Below are positions 1-11,100 of a DNA stretch of 64,000 nt, piece after piece. The stretch lies in contig CAJNDS010002561.1 in assembly GCA_905221605.1 (NCBI GenBank), positions 186,001 to 250,000 of the forward strand. Direction: 5' to 3'. A program made the translations under genes and the position numbers. Source of the DNA: Symbiodinium natans. Taxonomy: Eukaryota > Sar > Dinophyceae > Suessiales > Symbiodiniaceae. Below the pieces are notes generated by a model. The model was given only the letters and a program-made list of their open reading frames with translations, was not told where the DNA came from and searched no databases. The number at the start of each line of letters is the position of its first letter. The stretch's first letter is position 1.

Positions 1-8
1 GTGGAGAT

Positions 9-510
9 ATGTGGGACTTTGTGAGAGTTGCTGGGCGTAACGTGGGAGTTGTCGCCTTCTGGAGATTCTGTGATTCTGGGCTCGAGGTCGTGTACCTGGC
101 CTTCCTGGGGGCGCTGGCCCTGCTGAACTGGGCTGCGGCTCTTGGAGGTTTCTGCTTACTGCTAATGGCGGCCGTCCTCGGCCTGGCCTTTTGGAAGTGG
201 CTGCGCAACAACCGCTACATCAGCGACAAGGCCTGTCTGCAGGAGCACTGAAGATGGATAAGAGTGGACCTGACAAGTGGGCCTGAAATGCTTGAAATGC
301 TTGAAATGCTTGAAATGTGGAGAGGTCAAGCTGGCCAGCGCGGTCGCTGTGGCCTTGTGTGTCCTGGGCTCTGCCGTTGGCATCACCTTCTACTTTCAGA
401 GCATCTTTGGAGGCTTCACCGCTGCCGGTTGGATGCAGGAAGAGTCGAAGATTCGGCAAGATGCAATCAAAAGCTTCGGAGCGTCTTCTTGCGGTGCTAC
501 GCGGTGCTGA
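9..510 (+). CDS. 3' exons of a small multi-pass membrane protein (partial)
   Basis: The frame starting at 9 encodes two adjacent hydrophobic stretches (about residues 28-45 and 48-62) followed by a basic stretch (FWKWLRNNR), as expected of a membrane hairpin with a cytosolic basic flank. The frame stops at 251. A GA-AG intron at 243-324 would join DKACLQ in phase 0 to VKLASAVAVALCVLG, which adds a third hydrophobic segment and ends at a stop at 508-510. Acceptor and exon follow the AG|G rule seen throughout this window. The proposed intron holds a 9-bp tandem repeat. No family was recognised, and the 5' end lies outside the window or in an unseen exon. The ATG at 9 may simply be internal. Two separate small ORFs remain possible, but the shared hydrophobic character and matching phase favour one gene. 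Confidence 0.45.
285..318. repeat. 9-bp tandem repeat (gaaatgctt), about 4 copies
   Basis: Four near-perfect copies of gaaatgctt lie immediately upstream of the proposed acceptor at 323-324, inside the proposed intron of the membrane-protein gene. Confidence 0.85.
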
Positions 511-1080
511 GGTTTGCGTGGGGGTCACGCTGCTGTTGGTGGGTGACGCTGCGTCGGAGGCTCCGGCTTTTCAATAGTGTCCTTTGGGGTTCCGAAGAGA
601 CTTTTGGTTTTGGTCGTTCGCACTCGCAGGTTTCTGCAGCACAGAGCCGAACAGCTTTGGAGCAGCTTCGTGTGGAGTCCGCCCCCCAAAGCGTCTGTGC
701 GCCCCAAAGTTTTTGCAAAGCTGTGGCGGAGTGCCATGGGTGCTACAGAGAGCTATAGAGTGCCCCTCTTGTAGATGGCTGTATTCCGTACCTGGAATTC
801 GAGGTCCTCCAACTTCGTGTTCCCCATGTTCCGCTTCCGTGGTGGGGAACTGGCACGGGCCCATACAGACATAGCTGCGGCAATGGAGGCTCGATAAGTT
901 TGGATGGCGGCACTCGAAGACAACACCCCAAGCCCAAACCCCCTGCCGAAAGCAGAATTTGCATCTGCACAAGGCGCTGGGTGTTATATCACTTTGGGGA
1001 CTGGTGGCAGCCGTGGTGTTAGATGACTATCCGGCCGTGGGCCGCTTGACTCGACCTGACTCAAGTCTCAAGTGATTCAA
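511..1080. other. No gene recognised
   Basis: Short overlapping ORFs occur in several frames on both strands, but none has family motifs, a convincing exon pattern or a low-complexity element. Nothing else was seen here. Confidence 0.4.
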
Positions 1081-1500
1081 GTGATTCAAGAAGCCACGGT
1101 AACACACAGGGTGCTGTACAACAAAAACACGGTATTAGTATAAACAACGCAACAATACAACAATACAGCAACACAACAATAATGTAGCAATATAAAGCTA
1201 TAGCAATATCGTCTATACATATATACAGCAACAGAGTATCAAAACATAGCCTAGTATTTTAAACACTAAAGCAAGTTTTTGTGACCTATGAACATATTCA
1301 CATCTCAACATATTAGTAATGCAATATGACACATTAGAACATAGTACAGCAAATTTTAAGATAATGAAATGTAATAGAATATACTATAGTGTAGTACAAT
1401 ATACTACAACATAATATAGTAACGGAATAATGTATTAACATTACCGTTTCCGAAACTAATTTAACAGTATATGCAAACTAATGAGATGGTAATTAAAAGA
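1081..1500. repeat. AT-rich low-complexity block
   Basis: The block is rich in caacaatac, atatagta and aatgtaat-like words and is clearly more AT-rich than its surroundings. No ORF of note crosses it. Its composition resembles diverged AT microsatellite or an organelle-derived insert, but no organelle gene motif could be recognised. Confidence 0.6.
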
Positions 1501-1569
1501 AGAATGTGACAGTATGAAAGGCCAAGCCTCATGCGTTGCCTGGCGCTGCTAGACCATCTGGATGCAACG

Positions 1570-1572
<3 letters not shown>

Positions 1573-1603
<31 letters not shown>
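1573..1603. repeat. (GA)n microsatellite
   Basis: An uninterrupted GA dinucleotide run of about 30 bp. Confidence 0.95.
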
Positions 1604-1604
<1 letters not shown>

Positions 1605-1984
1605 AGTTTTTGGTTGGGGGAGGGGAGGGACCAAGTAGATTAGATCCACAAACTTGCGGCCCCCCTTGGCGAGCCCAGCACAAGAACCCCAGGAAACAAG
1701 ATGCAGCATGAACATACCCCTATAGGCCCCCCCTACTACTTTCGGAGGGAGTCGTCGTGTTCGCACACTAACGCATCAGCCCTCGGGGGAATTTTGACAC
1801 TTGGACCCAAGGCGGCCCGAGAATCCCTTAGTGGGGGAAGCAGTGCACCGCGAAGACCGCGAGCCGGCAGGTAGCGCACCGCAGACATCCCTTGGGGCAT
1901 CAGGGCAGGGAGTACTAAGGACACTAAGGACCTCTAAGGTGCTGGAGGGGGATGTCGGGGCGGTGAACGCTAGCCCTTGTCTCA

Positions 1985-2360
1985 CGTAAAGGACGGACTG
2001 AGGTTCTGGGCGCGCCTGTGCGCGCGGGGGGCCCCCGGGTCCCTCAAGCCCTGTAGAAGAAGAAGAAGAAGAGAGCGGTGATCGCTGGGCAGCAGAAGAA
2101 GAAGAAGAAGAAGAAGAAGAAGAAGAAGAAGAAGAAGAAGAAGAAGAAGAAGAAGAAGAAGAAGAAGAGCGGTGAACGTCGGCCCAACAATCTCACCCAC
2201 GGGACGAACTGAGGTACTGGGCGCGCCTGTGCGCGCGGGGGGCCCCCGGGTCCCTCAAGCCCTGTAGAAGAAGAAGAAGAAGAAGAAGAAGAAGAAGAAG
2301 AAGAAGAAGAAGAAGAAGAAGAAGAAGAAGAAGAAGAAGAAGAAGAAGAAGAAGAAGAGA
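1985..2360. repeat. Duplicated module: GC-rich palindromic leader plus (GAA)n
   Basis: A unit of about 65 bp, starting near 1992 and containing gcgcgcctgtgcgcgcgggg and gggcccccgggtccc, ends in ccctgtagaagaag and runs into GAA repeats. It recurs with only a few changes from about 2203, again running straight into GAA repeats that reach about 2357. Between the two lies a second GAA run at about 2094-2168. The leader is strongly self-complementary (gcgcgcctgtgcgcgc). The copies look like one repeat unit duplicated together with its leader. Long poly-Leu or poly-Phe frames on the - strand are artefacts of the trinucleotide run. Confidence 0.85.
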
Positions 2361-4760
2361 GAGAATAATAATAACATACTGGCTGATGTTTGCTGAGGTA
2401 TGGTCGTGGGAGTCCTTGCCCTTATGGGGATCCTGATCCTGAGACTCGGCCACTTAATTGGGGGGGGGGGGGGGAGCTTTCTGCTTTCTTGTAGCATCCG
2501 GCGGATTATGGCAGCATTCCCGACTCTGACCGTTGGCTTGAATGCTGTAAAATGAAGAACGCCCACTCGGACTTTAAGCCTCCTGGAGTTGAACCTAAAA
2601 GCCCAAATTCTTCAAAGTCCCACCACACTCAGGTGGGCCCATCTCGTGGCACGGGGTGGCTTACGCCGGGCAATGGTCCTGGAGCAGCCTCGGGCCAGCA
2701 AAGATTGGCAAAGGGCTTGCCAGGTGTACGGGCACTTTTTTTGCATCAAGGCGTTAGTCTCTTAGAAGAAGCACCCCTGAATTGCTGCCCGAACAGCCCA
2801 AAGTTTGATGCAATCTGCCCAGGCTGCCTCAGGCACAACTACTGGCGGCAGCTAAAGAGGCACTGGATGGAGGCGGCCCTGGGGAGCTTCATTGACAGAG
2901 GGACTGAGTGATGAGTTTTTTAGTGCCTCTGCAGATCTCGGAACAAGTTCGCACTTGCCTAGCCGGGTGGATCTGAGACTTTTGCTGATCCCTCTTATTC
3001 CTCACTTGCGGGTGAGCAAGGTCTCGGCGGCGCCAAAGTCGCTGACGCAGGCAGTGAGAGCGACAAGGAAGGGAGTCCGAAAGTCTCCGACAATCTGTAG
3101 CAAGCTTTCGATGGGAGGTCGATGCGCAATCTGATCTCAGTGACGAGAATTCAGCGTTGCGTGTGTGCGAGCGCGGTTTTGTAGGGCCCCGTGTGTTTCC
3201 TCTGGACCCAACTGCTGCAATGGGCCAGAAGGCTGTTCAGAGGGCTGATTGGTCCTGTAGTCTTGGAGGCCCCGAAACCTGCAACAACACCCATGCGGAC
3301 TTTGGGCCAGCAATTCTCCATGGCGACTAGCTCGTGAAAGCTTTGGCGATTTTAGCGGGGCGTTCGTAGTGCGACCGGCGACCATTACATGAGCGTGTGC
3401 CTCGCAGAGAGGTGCGTGCTCCAGCCTTGGTGGACATGGTATTAACTGCTCATGCTCTTGGGAGGGAGAACTCCTGGCCAAGAAACTTCGAACCTCCGTG
3501 AAATAAATCCACGGCTGTTCTTTCGCGCTCAAAGCATCCATGCCACTGCCAAGGCAATGTCCCCTTGTTTCGGGGAGATCCTCCTACATAGAAGGGCCCA
3601 GCTTGACCAGGTTTCTAGAAGATTCCCACATCCAGGCATCAGTTTTGCCAGCCCCTCCGTCAGTTTCCAGAAACATGGTGGATGGTCGAGCATCAAAGCG
3701 CAACCAAGCCATTCGATGGGATGGTCATGCTGGAAGTGTTGGTGCTGGCTTGTATGCTTTGGTAGTTTTTGCTTTCTTGCGGCCAACGATTTCCTTCTCA
3801 ACAGCTATTTATCTCGCAAAAGTTTGCCTGAAGACCCTCCCGACCCGTGGTCCCCCATTTCTTCCAGGACAGGCTCCTGAAACATTTCGGATAGTTAGTT
3901 GCAGTCCGTCGGAGCTCTTGTAGAAGGAGCTTCCATCCCTCAAGTTGGACGTGCGTATTTTGTGTTGGCTGCCGTGGCTGAAAAGTAGACGTCTAAGTCC
4001 ACCTTCTGACAGCATGCAGCATGACAGCAGCTCTGCTCCAGGCAAGTGCCTCGCTGTAGGAAGCCTCTGGAGCTTTAGGATGTTTTTGGATTGTCGGCGA
4101 CCTTTTCGTCAAATTCAATTCGCGAGACCCTGACTGACACAACCCCACCGACTGGTCGAATAGGCGCTCCCTTTGTAGGACACCCAGCAGAAGCTGGTAC
4201 AAGCAGTTCAAGAGTTCGCTACCGGTTGCAAGTGCAGCATGGACGAGTTCCAATCCCAGGCAAGGCAATGAAACTGCATAGGGAAGGATGCCTGGCAAAG
4301 CTCCCCACATCTTCCAATGCGACGCTGCTGAATTGAAGGTGAAGGTTGCCTGCGCCGGGCGTTTCCACACCTTCCCGCTGATAGCGTTCTGGCAGATGCT
4401 GAATGCCGGTGTCGCCCTGATCCGCAAAGGACATCACCAAGTTTGATCCTTGCAAGTGTGAACATGACAAGTTCAGAACAAGTAGGACATGAAAGAGACT
4501 TCTGCCAGGACAAGGCTGTGTGGCTAACAACTCACCTGAACATCCGCGGGAAGAGCACCAGAAGCTATTGACGAGCGCAAGGACAGGAGGCTGTTTTCCA
4601 GAAAGAAAGCCTAGTTCGCCTGGAGCATGCCTTCTGTGCAAGTATGCTAGGAAGTGGCTCTCGGCGGTTTGCAATCAGCAACGCTTCGATGCGCGACTGC
4701 AGTTCCTCGGCCATGACGCGAGATGAAAGACCATGAAATCATGAAGTTCAAGGTATCCCA
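2361..4760. other. No firm gene; poly-G run and weak ORFs
   Basis: A poly-G run lies at about 2460-2475. An open frame at 2552-2911 (+) contains a small Cys-rich stretch (CPGCLRHNYWRQLKRHW) but no known domain. It could be one exon of an unknown gene or chance. Frames at 3137-4700 on both strands overlap heavily without motifs. Confidence 0.35.
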
Positions 4761-4815
4761 GAGCTTTTTTTCCCCAGAGAGGGAAGCCTCGTCAGGCTTT
4801 GTTTGCTCTCGGCGC

Positions 4816-7448
4816 AGATGCAGCAGATGTGGGCGAAGGAGTCCGAGTTCCGGGCCTTCCTTCAGAGCACAGGCCACTTCACACTCATTCCACCATTTGA
4901 GAGTTCCATGTGCGTACGTTCAGACGCAGGTGCCGAGGCCAAAGGGCTGACGATGGACGACTTCAAGCAGCTACCTGCACAGACTCTGGCACAGACCCAC
5001 TTTGCCATATCCTTGCAATTGCAGAATGCTTTGCATGCGAAGAGCTAACGCTTACTCCGTCTCGACTCAGGTTGCCGGAAGCAGACCGCAAAGAGCTCGA
5101 AACAGCGTGGCAGGCAACTGGCTTACGTACATTGTGTATCCACAATGTATGCTTGATAGGTATCTGCAAATGTGTGTGTAGTAAGTGGACTCAGCCTTGT
5201 CCACCCGGAACCTCAAGATGCGGATGACACGGGACGTACCCTCTCAAGATGCCGCTTATGTCAGCCTGTGCTCTGGATGCAGGTTGTCATGTCATTATGC
5301 TGTTGTGAGTTTTTTGGCAAGGCCTGGAAGGCGGCGGAGGTTGAGAAGCAGCGCCTTGAAGACGAGCGGCGGAAGGAGGAGGCGAGGAAATGACTATAGG
5401 CCTTGGGGCCCAGACGAGGTCCATAGGGCGCTTCCCCCCCATCAGCCTCCCCCTCCCTAAAATGGCGTGCATAGGGGGCAGCACGTGGACCCATACTTCA
5501 CATAGGAAATCGTCGCAGGGCGTGATTACTGGGTGCCACTTGGTTTGCCTGTTGGCCCTACCAAAACGTCTGCTGGCACTTCGGAGTGCTCACTGGGTGT
5601 GAAGCAGAAGCTAGGGCGCCCAGTTTTATCGGGGCATAACGACAGGGTGTCCACGGGCTGTTCAAGGGGGCGGAAGGGTGAGAAGTCCTTGTGAAGGATA
5701 CCAGCCATAAAGCCCATAAAGCCCTGCCCCATATGCATCTACATCTGTATCGCGAACTTATTGCGCGTTGCCGCCCCCCCCCCTCCCCCCCTCCCCCCCA
5801 CGGAAACAGGAGGAGGCCGCGCGCCGCCGACTCGAGGAGCAGCGGCGCCGCAAAGCAGATGCTCGGCAGGCGCCTCGCTCGGAACGATGAAGAAGCTGGA
5901 GCCAAATTCTGTAGCCCTGTTTAGCACCCTTTTCATGTCAGTCTGTGATCACTTGTGTTGCAACGTGTGTAACCGTGTTTGGTGCTGGCACCACCAATCA
6001 ACACCACAGGCGGTGGAGACGCTTCTGAAAGACCAGTGCGGCGAAATCAGCAAGATCCAGGCCCATAGACCTTGCTGACAAGCTGGACACCACTTTTGGT
6101 TTCCGATGTCTGTTAGACAGCCGAGCTGTGCAAGCTACCGAACTGCATAGCATTCTTGCAGGCTGCCCTGAACGCCGCACTGGGCGCTGGTGTGCAAGAG
6201 GCAGATGCCGTAGTGGCGGAAGCAACCCAGCGAGTGCAGGAGCGGCCGCGTGAGTTTTCTGAAGCTGCGCCTTGGGACTCAGAAGGGGACTCAGAAGGGG
6301 ACCGGGCCCTCGCTTCACCAGATTTCACCAGGAGCTGCGCAGCGCGGAGGAGCTGTTGCAGAAGGCACTGGCCATCGATGTCGCTCGGTCAATAGTCGGC
6401 CCACAATGAGCCATGCCGACATACGCAGAACGTGATGCCATGTGTGGCCATTTGGGCCATTCCTTTGCTGAAAGGCACAATGAGCTGAGCGCCTGACAGC
6501 ATCCGACCGCCAAGGCTGCCAGCGAGGCAGCGGTGCAAGAGCTGCAAAATGCCGTGGAGCACGCTCAGGCAGCGTGTCTCCAGAGCAGCTCATCTCAACT
6601 TCAACATGTGTTTCGAGAGTTTCAGATCGGCGCCGTGGAGCATGTTCGTCATGCCTGCAAGAGCATCAACAAGACAACGACTGTTTTTGACCCATTGTTA
6701 ATTGGCAGCTTCGTGTAAAAAAGGGGCAAAGATAGTCCTGCATCCATCGCGGTGGCCAATACACAGGAGTGAGGTGACATATGGGGAGAGCTAGGCTTGG
6801 TCTGTTCTTCGCGGAGCTGTCACTCGCAGCTCTCTCCACACAAGGTGACCTGATCCAGCAGGCGAGGGACAAGATCACCCAGATTCAAGGAACTCTGTCA
6901 GCCGAGGAGGAGGCAGAGAGAAAACGAAAAGAGGCTGAGCGACTGAAGACGCATGGCAGGCATTTAACCAGTGGTTCTTAGTACGGAATGAGGGAATGAG
7001 GCACTTCATTATTTTATCCCCCCTACATGACGCGTCACTGCATGTCGCGCATAGTTGCCGGGCGTGCTGTCGACATCGTTCCGGGGTGCTCATTGATGTG
7101 GGCTTGCAGGATGATGTCTACAATCTACAACCAAGAGGTATTTTCAACAAGAAGTGTGAGAGCCAAAACGCCTGTCTGGGGTCCCACAGCGGGGCATGTT
7201 TAACTCTTCGTTTATAGCTGAAGTGGCTGTAACTTGAGTGACATGAAGTGCTTAACTTAACATGCATGCCTATCACAACCGCCTCTTGAGCTTCATCCCA
7301 GGAAGCTTCAAGAAGAGGCCAAGGAGCGGCGGAAGAAGGCCGAGGAGGCACAATCGTGAAGCCTTTTCACTCCTATTTTGCATCTCCGGGTTGGGAATGC
7401 GCCTTTCTCCAGGAGCGGCGGAAGAAAGAGGAAGAGGACCGTCTCAAG
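4816..7448 (+). CDS. Multi-exon coiled-coil protein, possibly the N-terminal part of the downstream calpain
   Basis: Short exons, mostly in the same phase, encode Glu/Lys/Arg/Gln/Ala-rich helix. They lie at ~5331-5380 (AAEVEKQRLEDERRKEE), 5810-5869 (EEAARRRLEEQRRRKADARQ), 6010-6060 (AVETLLKDQ), 6162-~6249, 6515-~6580 (AASEAAVQELQNAVEHAQ), 6845-~6948 and 7302-7347 (QEEAKERRKKAEE), with 7413-~7448 (ERRKKEEEDRLK) last. An upstream exon at about 4816-5047 (QMQQMWAKESEFRAFLQS) may belong. Good GC-AG introns join exons at 5870-6009, 6061-6161 and 7348-7412, each with an AG|G acceptor. The composition indicates a long cytoplasmic coiled coil. The calpain exons begin 0.7 kb downstream on the same strand, so this may be its N-terminal extension, though a separate gene cannot be excluded. 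No stop, polyadenylation signal or promoter was identified between them. Confidence 0.55.
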
Positions 7449-8167
7449 AGGTGCAGCCTGAGCACTTTTGAGCAGTCGAGGGTTCAGAATAGAAGCTCAG
7501 TCAGGCTAATCTAAGCCTCTTGTTGTGAGCGGAGGGTGTTCTGTGCGGTACAGGGCGGGAGAACCGAAAGTCGTGGAGGCCAACCTCACCTTGCTCAAGT
7601 GCGCCCACTCAGGGTTCTCCGGACGATGGCTGAAACAAAGCTGTAGCAGATGGCCTTTGTAGAAGCAACTCTTCAGGTCTGTCGCAGAGAGGACGGGCGA
7701 GTTCACAGATAACGTCTTCACCCCTGAGGTCCACCCCTCAGCCTGGGTACGACGAACTCGAGTGCGTCGGCAAAGGGGGGACGCTAAATCGCATGCCCCT
7801 CTTGACGGCATTGATCACCTTGACCCTCTGCTGTTCGGAAAAGAGGGTCAAGGCATCAACTTCTCGATGCCGAGGCGATGGGGGAAAAGGCCACAAGCAG
7901 CAGCTACAGGACCACCGGCACGCTCATGTTCTGGCCAGTTGCGTGGCAGGCTCGTGGAGTTCGCACACTTGGGGTATCCGAGCACTCAGATAGGCATGTC
8001 CAGGTGCTTCGTAGTGCTTCCTAGTTTTGAAATCCATATAGATAGTTGCAGCGTAGTCTCCTAATGTATCGTAATTGAGTGGCACGTCGACATCAGGAAA
8101 GGAAGCTATGTGGCTGTGCCTTTCCCTGGGTGTTTATTCCAAGCATCTTTTAAATTTCACAGCACAG

Positions 8168-11100
8168 GATCCAGCGGCTACGGCAGATCGTGGGTGATGG
8201 CGGCGCGACTGGGCTGCATCTAGAATCTCGAACCTGTAGCGACCCACGCGTGTTCTACATGCTCCGCACCAGCAGCACTCAACATGGCTGCCAGGTTGAG
8301 CTCTTCTTTGATGGCTTCAACCCCAATGACATACATCAAGGACTCAGCGGCCCCAAAGAGGTCTAGAGCTTCCTTCGAAGCACGGGGCATGAATTGACAA
8401 GACCGCAGGAGAGCTGGGTGACTGCTGGTTTCTCTCCGCCATCGCTTGCCTGTCTGCCCACGGCAAGCTGGTGGAGAAACTGCTACAAGCCTGACTTCAG
8501 ACATGAAGTGTTTAAGTGTTCGAGGTGACCGAGTCGGCGTGGGCACTATGCCCAATGCCGATGCTTGAAGGCTTGGTAGGCCGGCAGAACTCAGGTTTAC
8601 GTACTCTGATGCCCCAAAGGGCCTCTACGTCGTACGCTTCTACAAGAACGGCGTCTTTCAGGAGCGAGTGAGATTGTGCCTGTCCCAACCACCATGCCTC
8701 CATGCCTCCCTCAGGATGTCACGATCGATGACTTCTTCCCAACGAAGTACGGGCAGTGCGCTTTCGCTTCTTCAGGGAAGAAGGCCGAGGCATGGGTGCA
8801 GGTCTTGGAGATCCCCGGCTGGCACCCAAAAACTGCGCACTTGCAGCGATTCCGCTTGTGCTCCACGAGTGCGCGTGTGCAATGGTATGCACACAGCGGT
8901 CTTTAAGCGGTTGATTCGCTGCTCTCTTCCAGTAAAGCTTTGCGCGCTCGGTCACAGCTTTCCAAGTTCCGACTTGCACTTCTGCAGAGCGTGGCGAAGG
9001 CCTGCAAGACAAAACCTCTGGGTCAAATGGGTCAACCAAAAAGCCAGCATCACAACACCTCTCTTTGCCAACCGGCGCAGTCGAATGTCATGAGTCGTAT
9101 GTACAGAAAATAGCATGTAGCCGCGTGTTGCACGTGTGCGTGTTGCACGTGTGCAGTTTGCACGGTTTCCGACTCAGTGTCAACTACATCGTTTGGTGTG
9201 CGCGTTGACGCCTAAACCTAAACAAGACATCAATCAGCTCTTGCGTTCTCGAGCCTGTAGACCAAATGTTGGCGCACATCGCTACGCACGTGACGGCATC
9301 AACAGACTGAGTCACCTGAGGAAAGCCTACGCCAAGCTTCACGGCAGCTACGATTCGATCGAGGGCGGGTTCGTGAATGATGCTTTAGTGGATATGACAG
9401 GAGCACGTGAGAGCTCAGTGAGAGCTCGTGCTTGATGGAGTTTGCCTCCTGTCCACCGCCAGGAGGCATCGGAGAGAAGATGCACCTGCATGACAAGGCT
9501 GCTCGGAAAGACGCTCGACTTACGGCAGTGTGGCAAGGGCTGCTAGAGAAGTCCTTACACTCAGCCACGTGCAATGTTTTAGGTTTGTTTTTTCGAGTTT
9601 TTTTGATCTGTATACCTTGAGCCTCAGGAGATCAATGATGGGACAATGTGGGCCAAACTCCTCAGCCTCTCCCGGGATGGCCACTTGCTAGGTGACTTGG
9701 GTTGTTAAACAAGCCACTTGAAGATTTCTTCAAGCGAGAGCCCTGTAGCTGTTGATCACAGGCTGTGGATCCGGAGCCGGAAAAGACACTGAAACCAGCC
9801 CGTTACCCAGATACATCAGCGCAGAACGGCTGGGTTGAAGACCCAGCATGTGCCAGAGCAACTTGGGCTCGGGGCGAACTTGACATGAACCGCTTGCCCG
9901 TGCTGAGGTGACATGGGCATTGTGAGCCTTGGCAAGAACTGAAGAGAGCGATTTGCAATATGCTTGTGTTTCGTTGTCGCCTTGGACGTTTGGATCGCTG
10001 AGCTGCTCAGCAACAACAATGACACATCAGATCGCAGCCATGCTAGGTCGTTCTGCGGGGAGTATACCGCAGCCCAACTGAAACCCCAGCAGAATCAGAG
10101 CGTAGTTTTTCAAGCGTAGGCAGTCACAGCTGTGCAAAGGAAGGGCCACGCCTATTCGCTTCTGCGGGTTGAGGAGGCAGAGGGGGAATTGCCACGAACG
10201 ATGCTTGTGAGAGAACGGCCATGCTGCCTTGCTGCAGTTCTCGGCAGGTTGAGGGGCACCGGCTGTTGCAGCTTCGCAACCCTTGGGGCTCCTTGCATCT
10301 GATTCAGCAGCATCGCCTCGTCTCCCCTCGCCTCGCCTCGTCTCGCAGCACCTTTGACTACCTAGAGGCCCGGTGTGGGAGGCCAGGTCACAATGCCAGG
10401 GCTCCACTGCCGAAAAAAGGAGCTGGAGCCCTGGGGAGGGAGACCTGGAGACCGCGCCACTTGCGGCGGACTCTGAACTCTGAACTCTGAACTCTGAACT
10501 CTGAACTCTGAACTCTGAACTCTGAAGCGCAGTCCACGTCGAAAAGCCACTCAGAGGTCGCAGCCTCCAGAAGAGTGGGAGAGCGGCCGAGCTGTCAAAG
10601 CATGGAAAATATGGAAAGTACCGCTTCCGTGCTCCGGTGCTGCGCGCGCGCGCAGGCACGACATCCTTGGATTCAGAAGCTGCGATTCCGAGATGTCGAT
10701 CGAATCGCTTGGGAGAGTCAGGAACTCGCACCCACTCAGCAACTCAACAACTTCCAGGACTTCAGGATTTGCGATCGGCAAGAATTTGCCCTTTCTCAAA
10801 GAGTATTCTACCACCATTGAGAAAGCTTCGGACACTTCTCCCGATTCAGAAGCATTGTGCCACTCAGATTCCACATGCTCGCGATTCAACACCTACCTTG
10901 CGTTGTTGAGATTCAAGAACTTCTCCGTTTCAGCCCCAGCCCCCCTCTTGATTTCTCAAGATCGAAGTTTGGGCAGACAGGTCACACTTCCTTAGCTCCG
11001 TGGGAAAACGGTTCAGAAGCCACGCTTGGCTGAAGGCCTATATTTCATTGGCATGACATGGATGCTGTTTTCGGGCATGGGTGTTTGCCAGTGATACGCC

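Noticed and set aside
1982-2566. Poly-Leu and poly-Phe frames on the - strand
   Set aside because: They are translations of the GAA trinucleotide repeats.
10027-10731. 234-codon open frame on the - strand
   Set aside because: It overlaps the catalytic His and Asn exons of the calpain on the + strand and owes part of its length to the 7-bp tandem repeat; no domain is visible.
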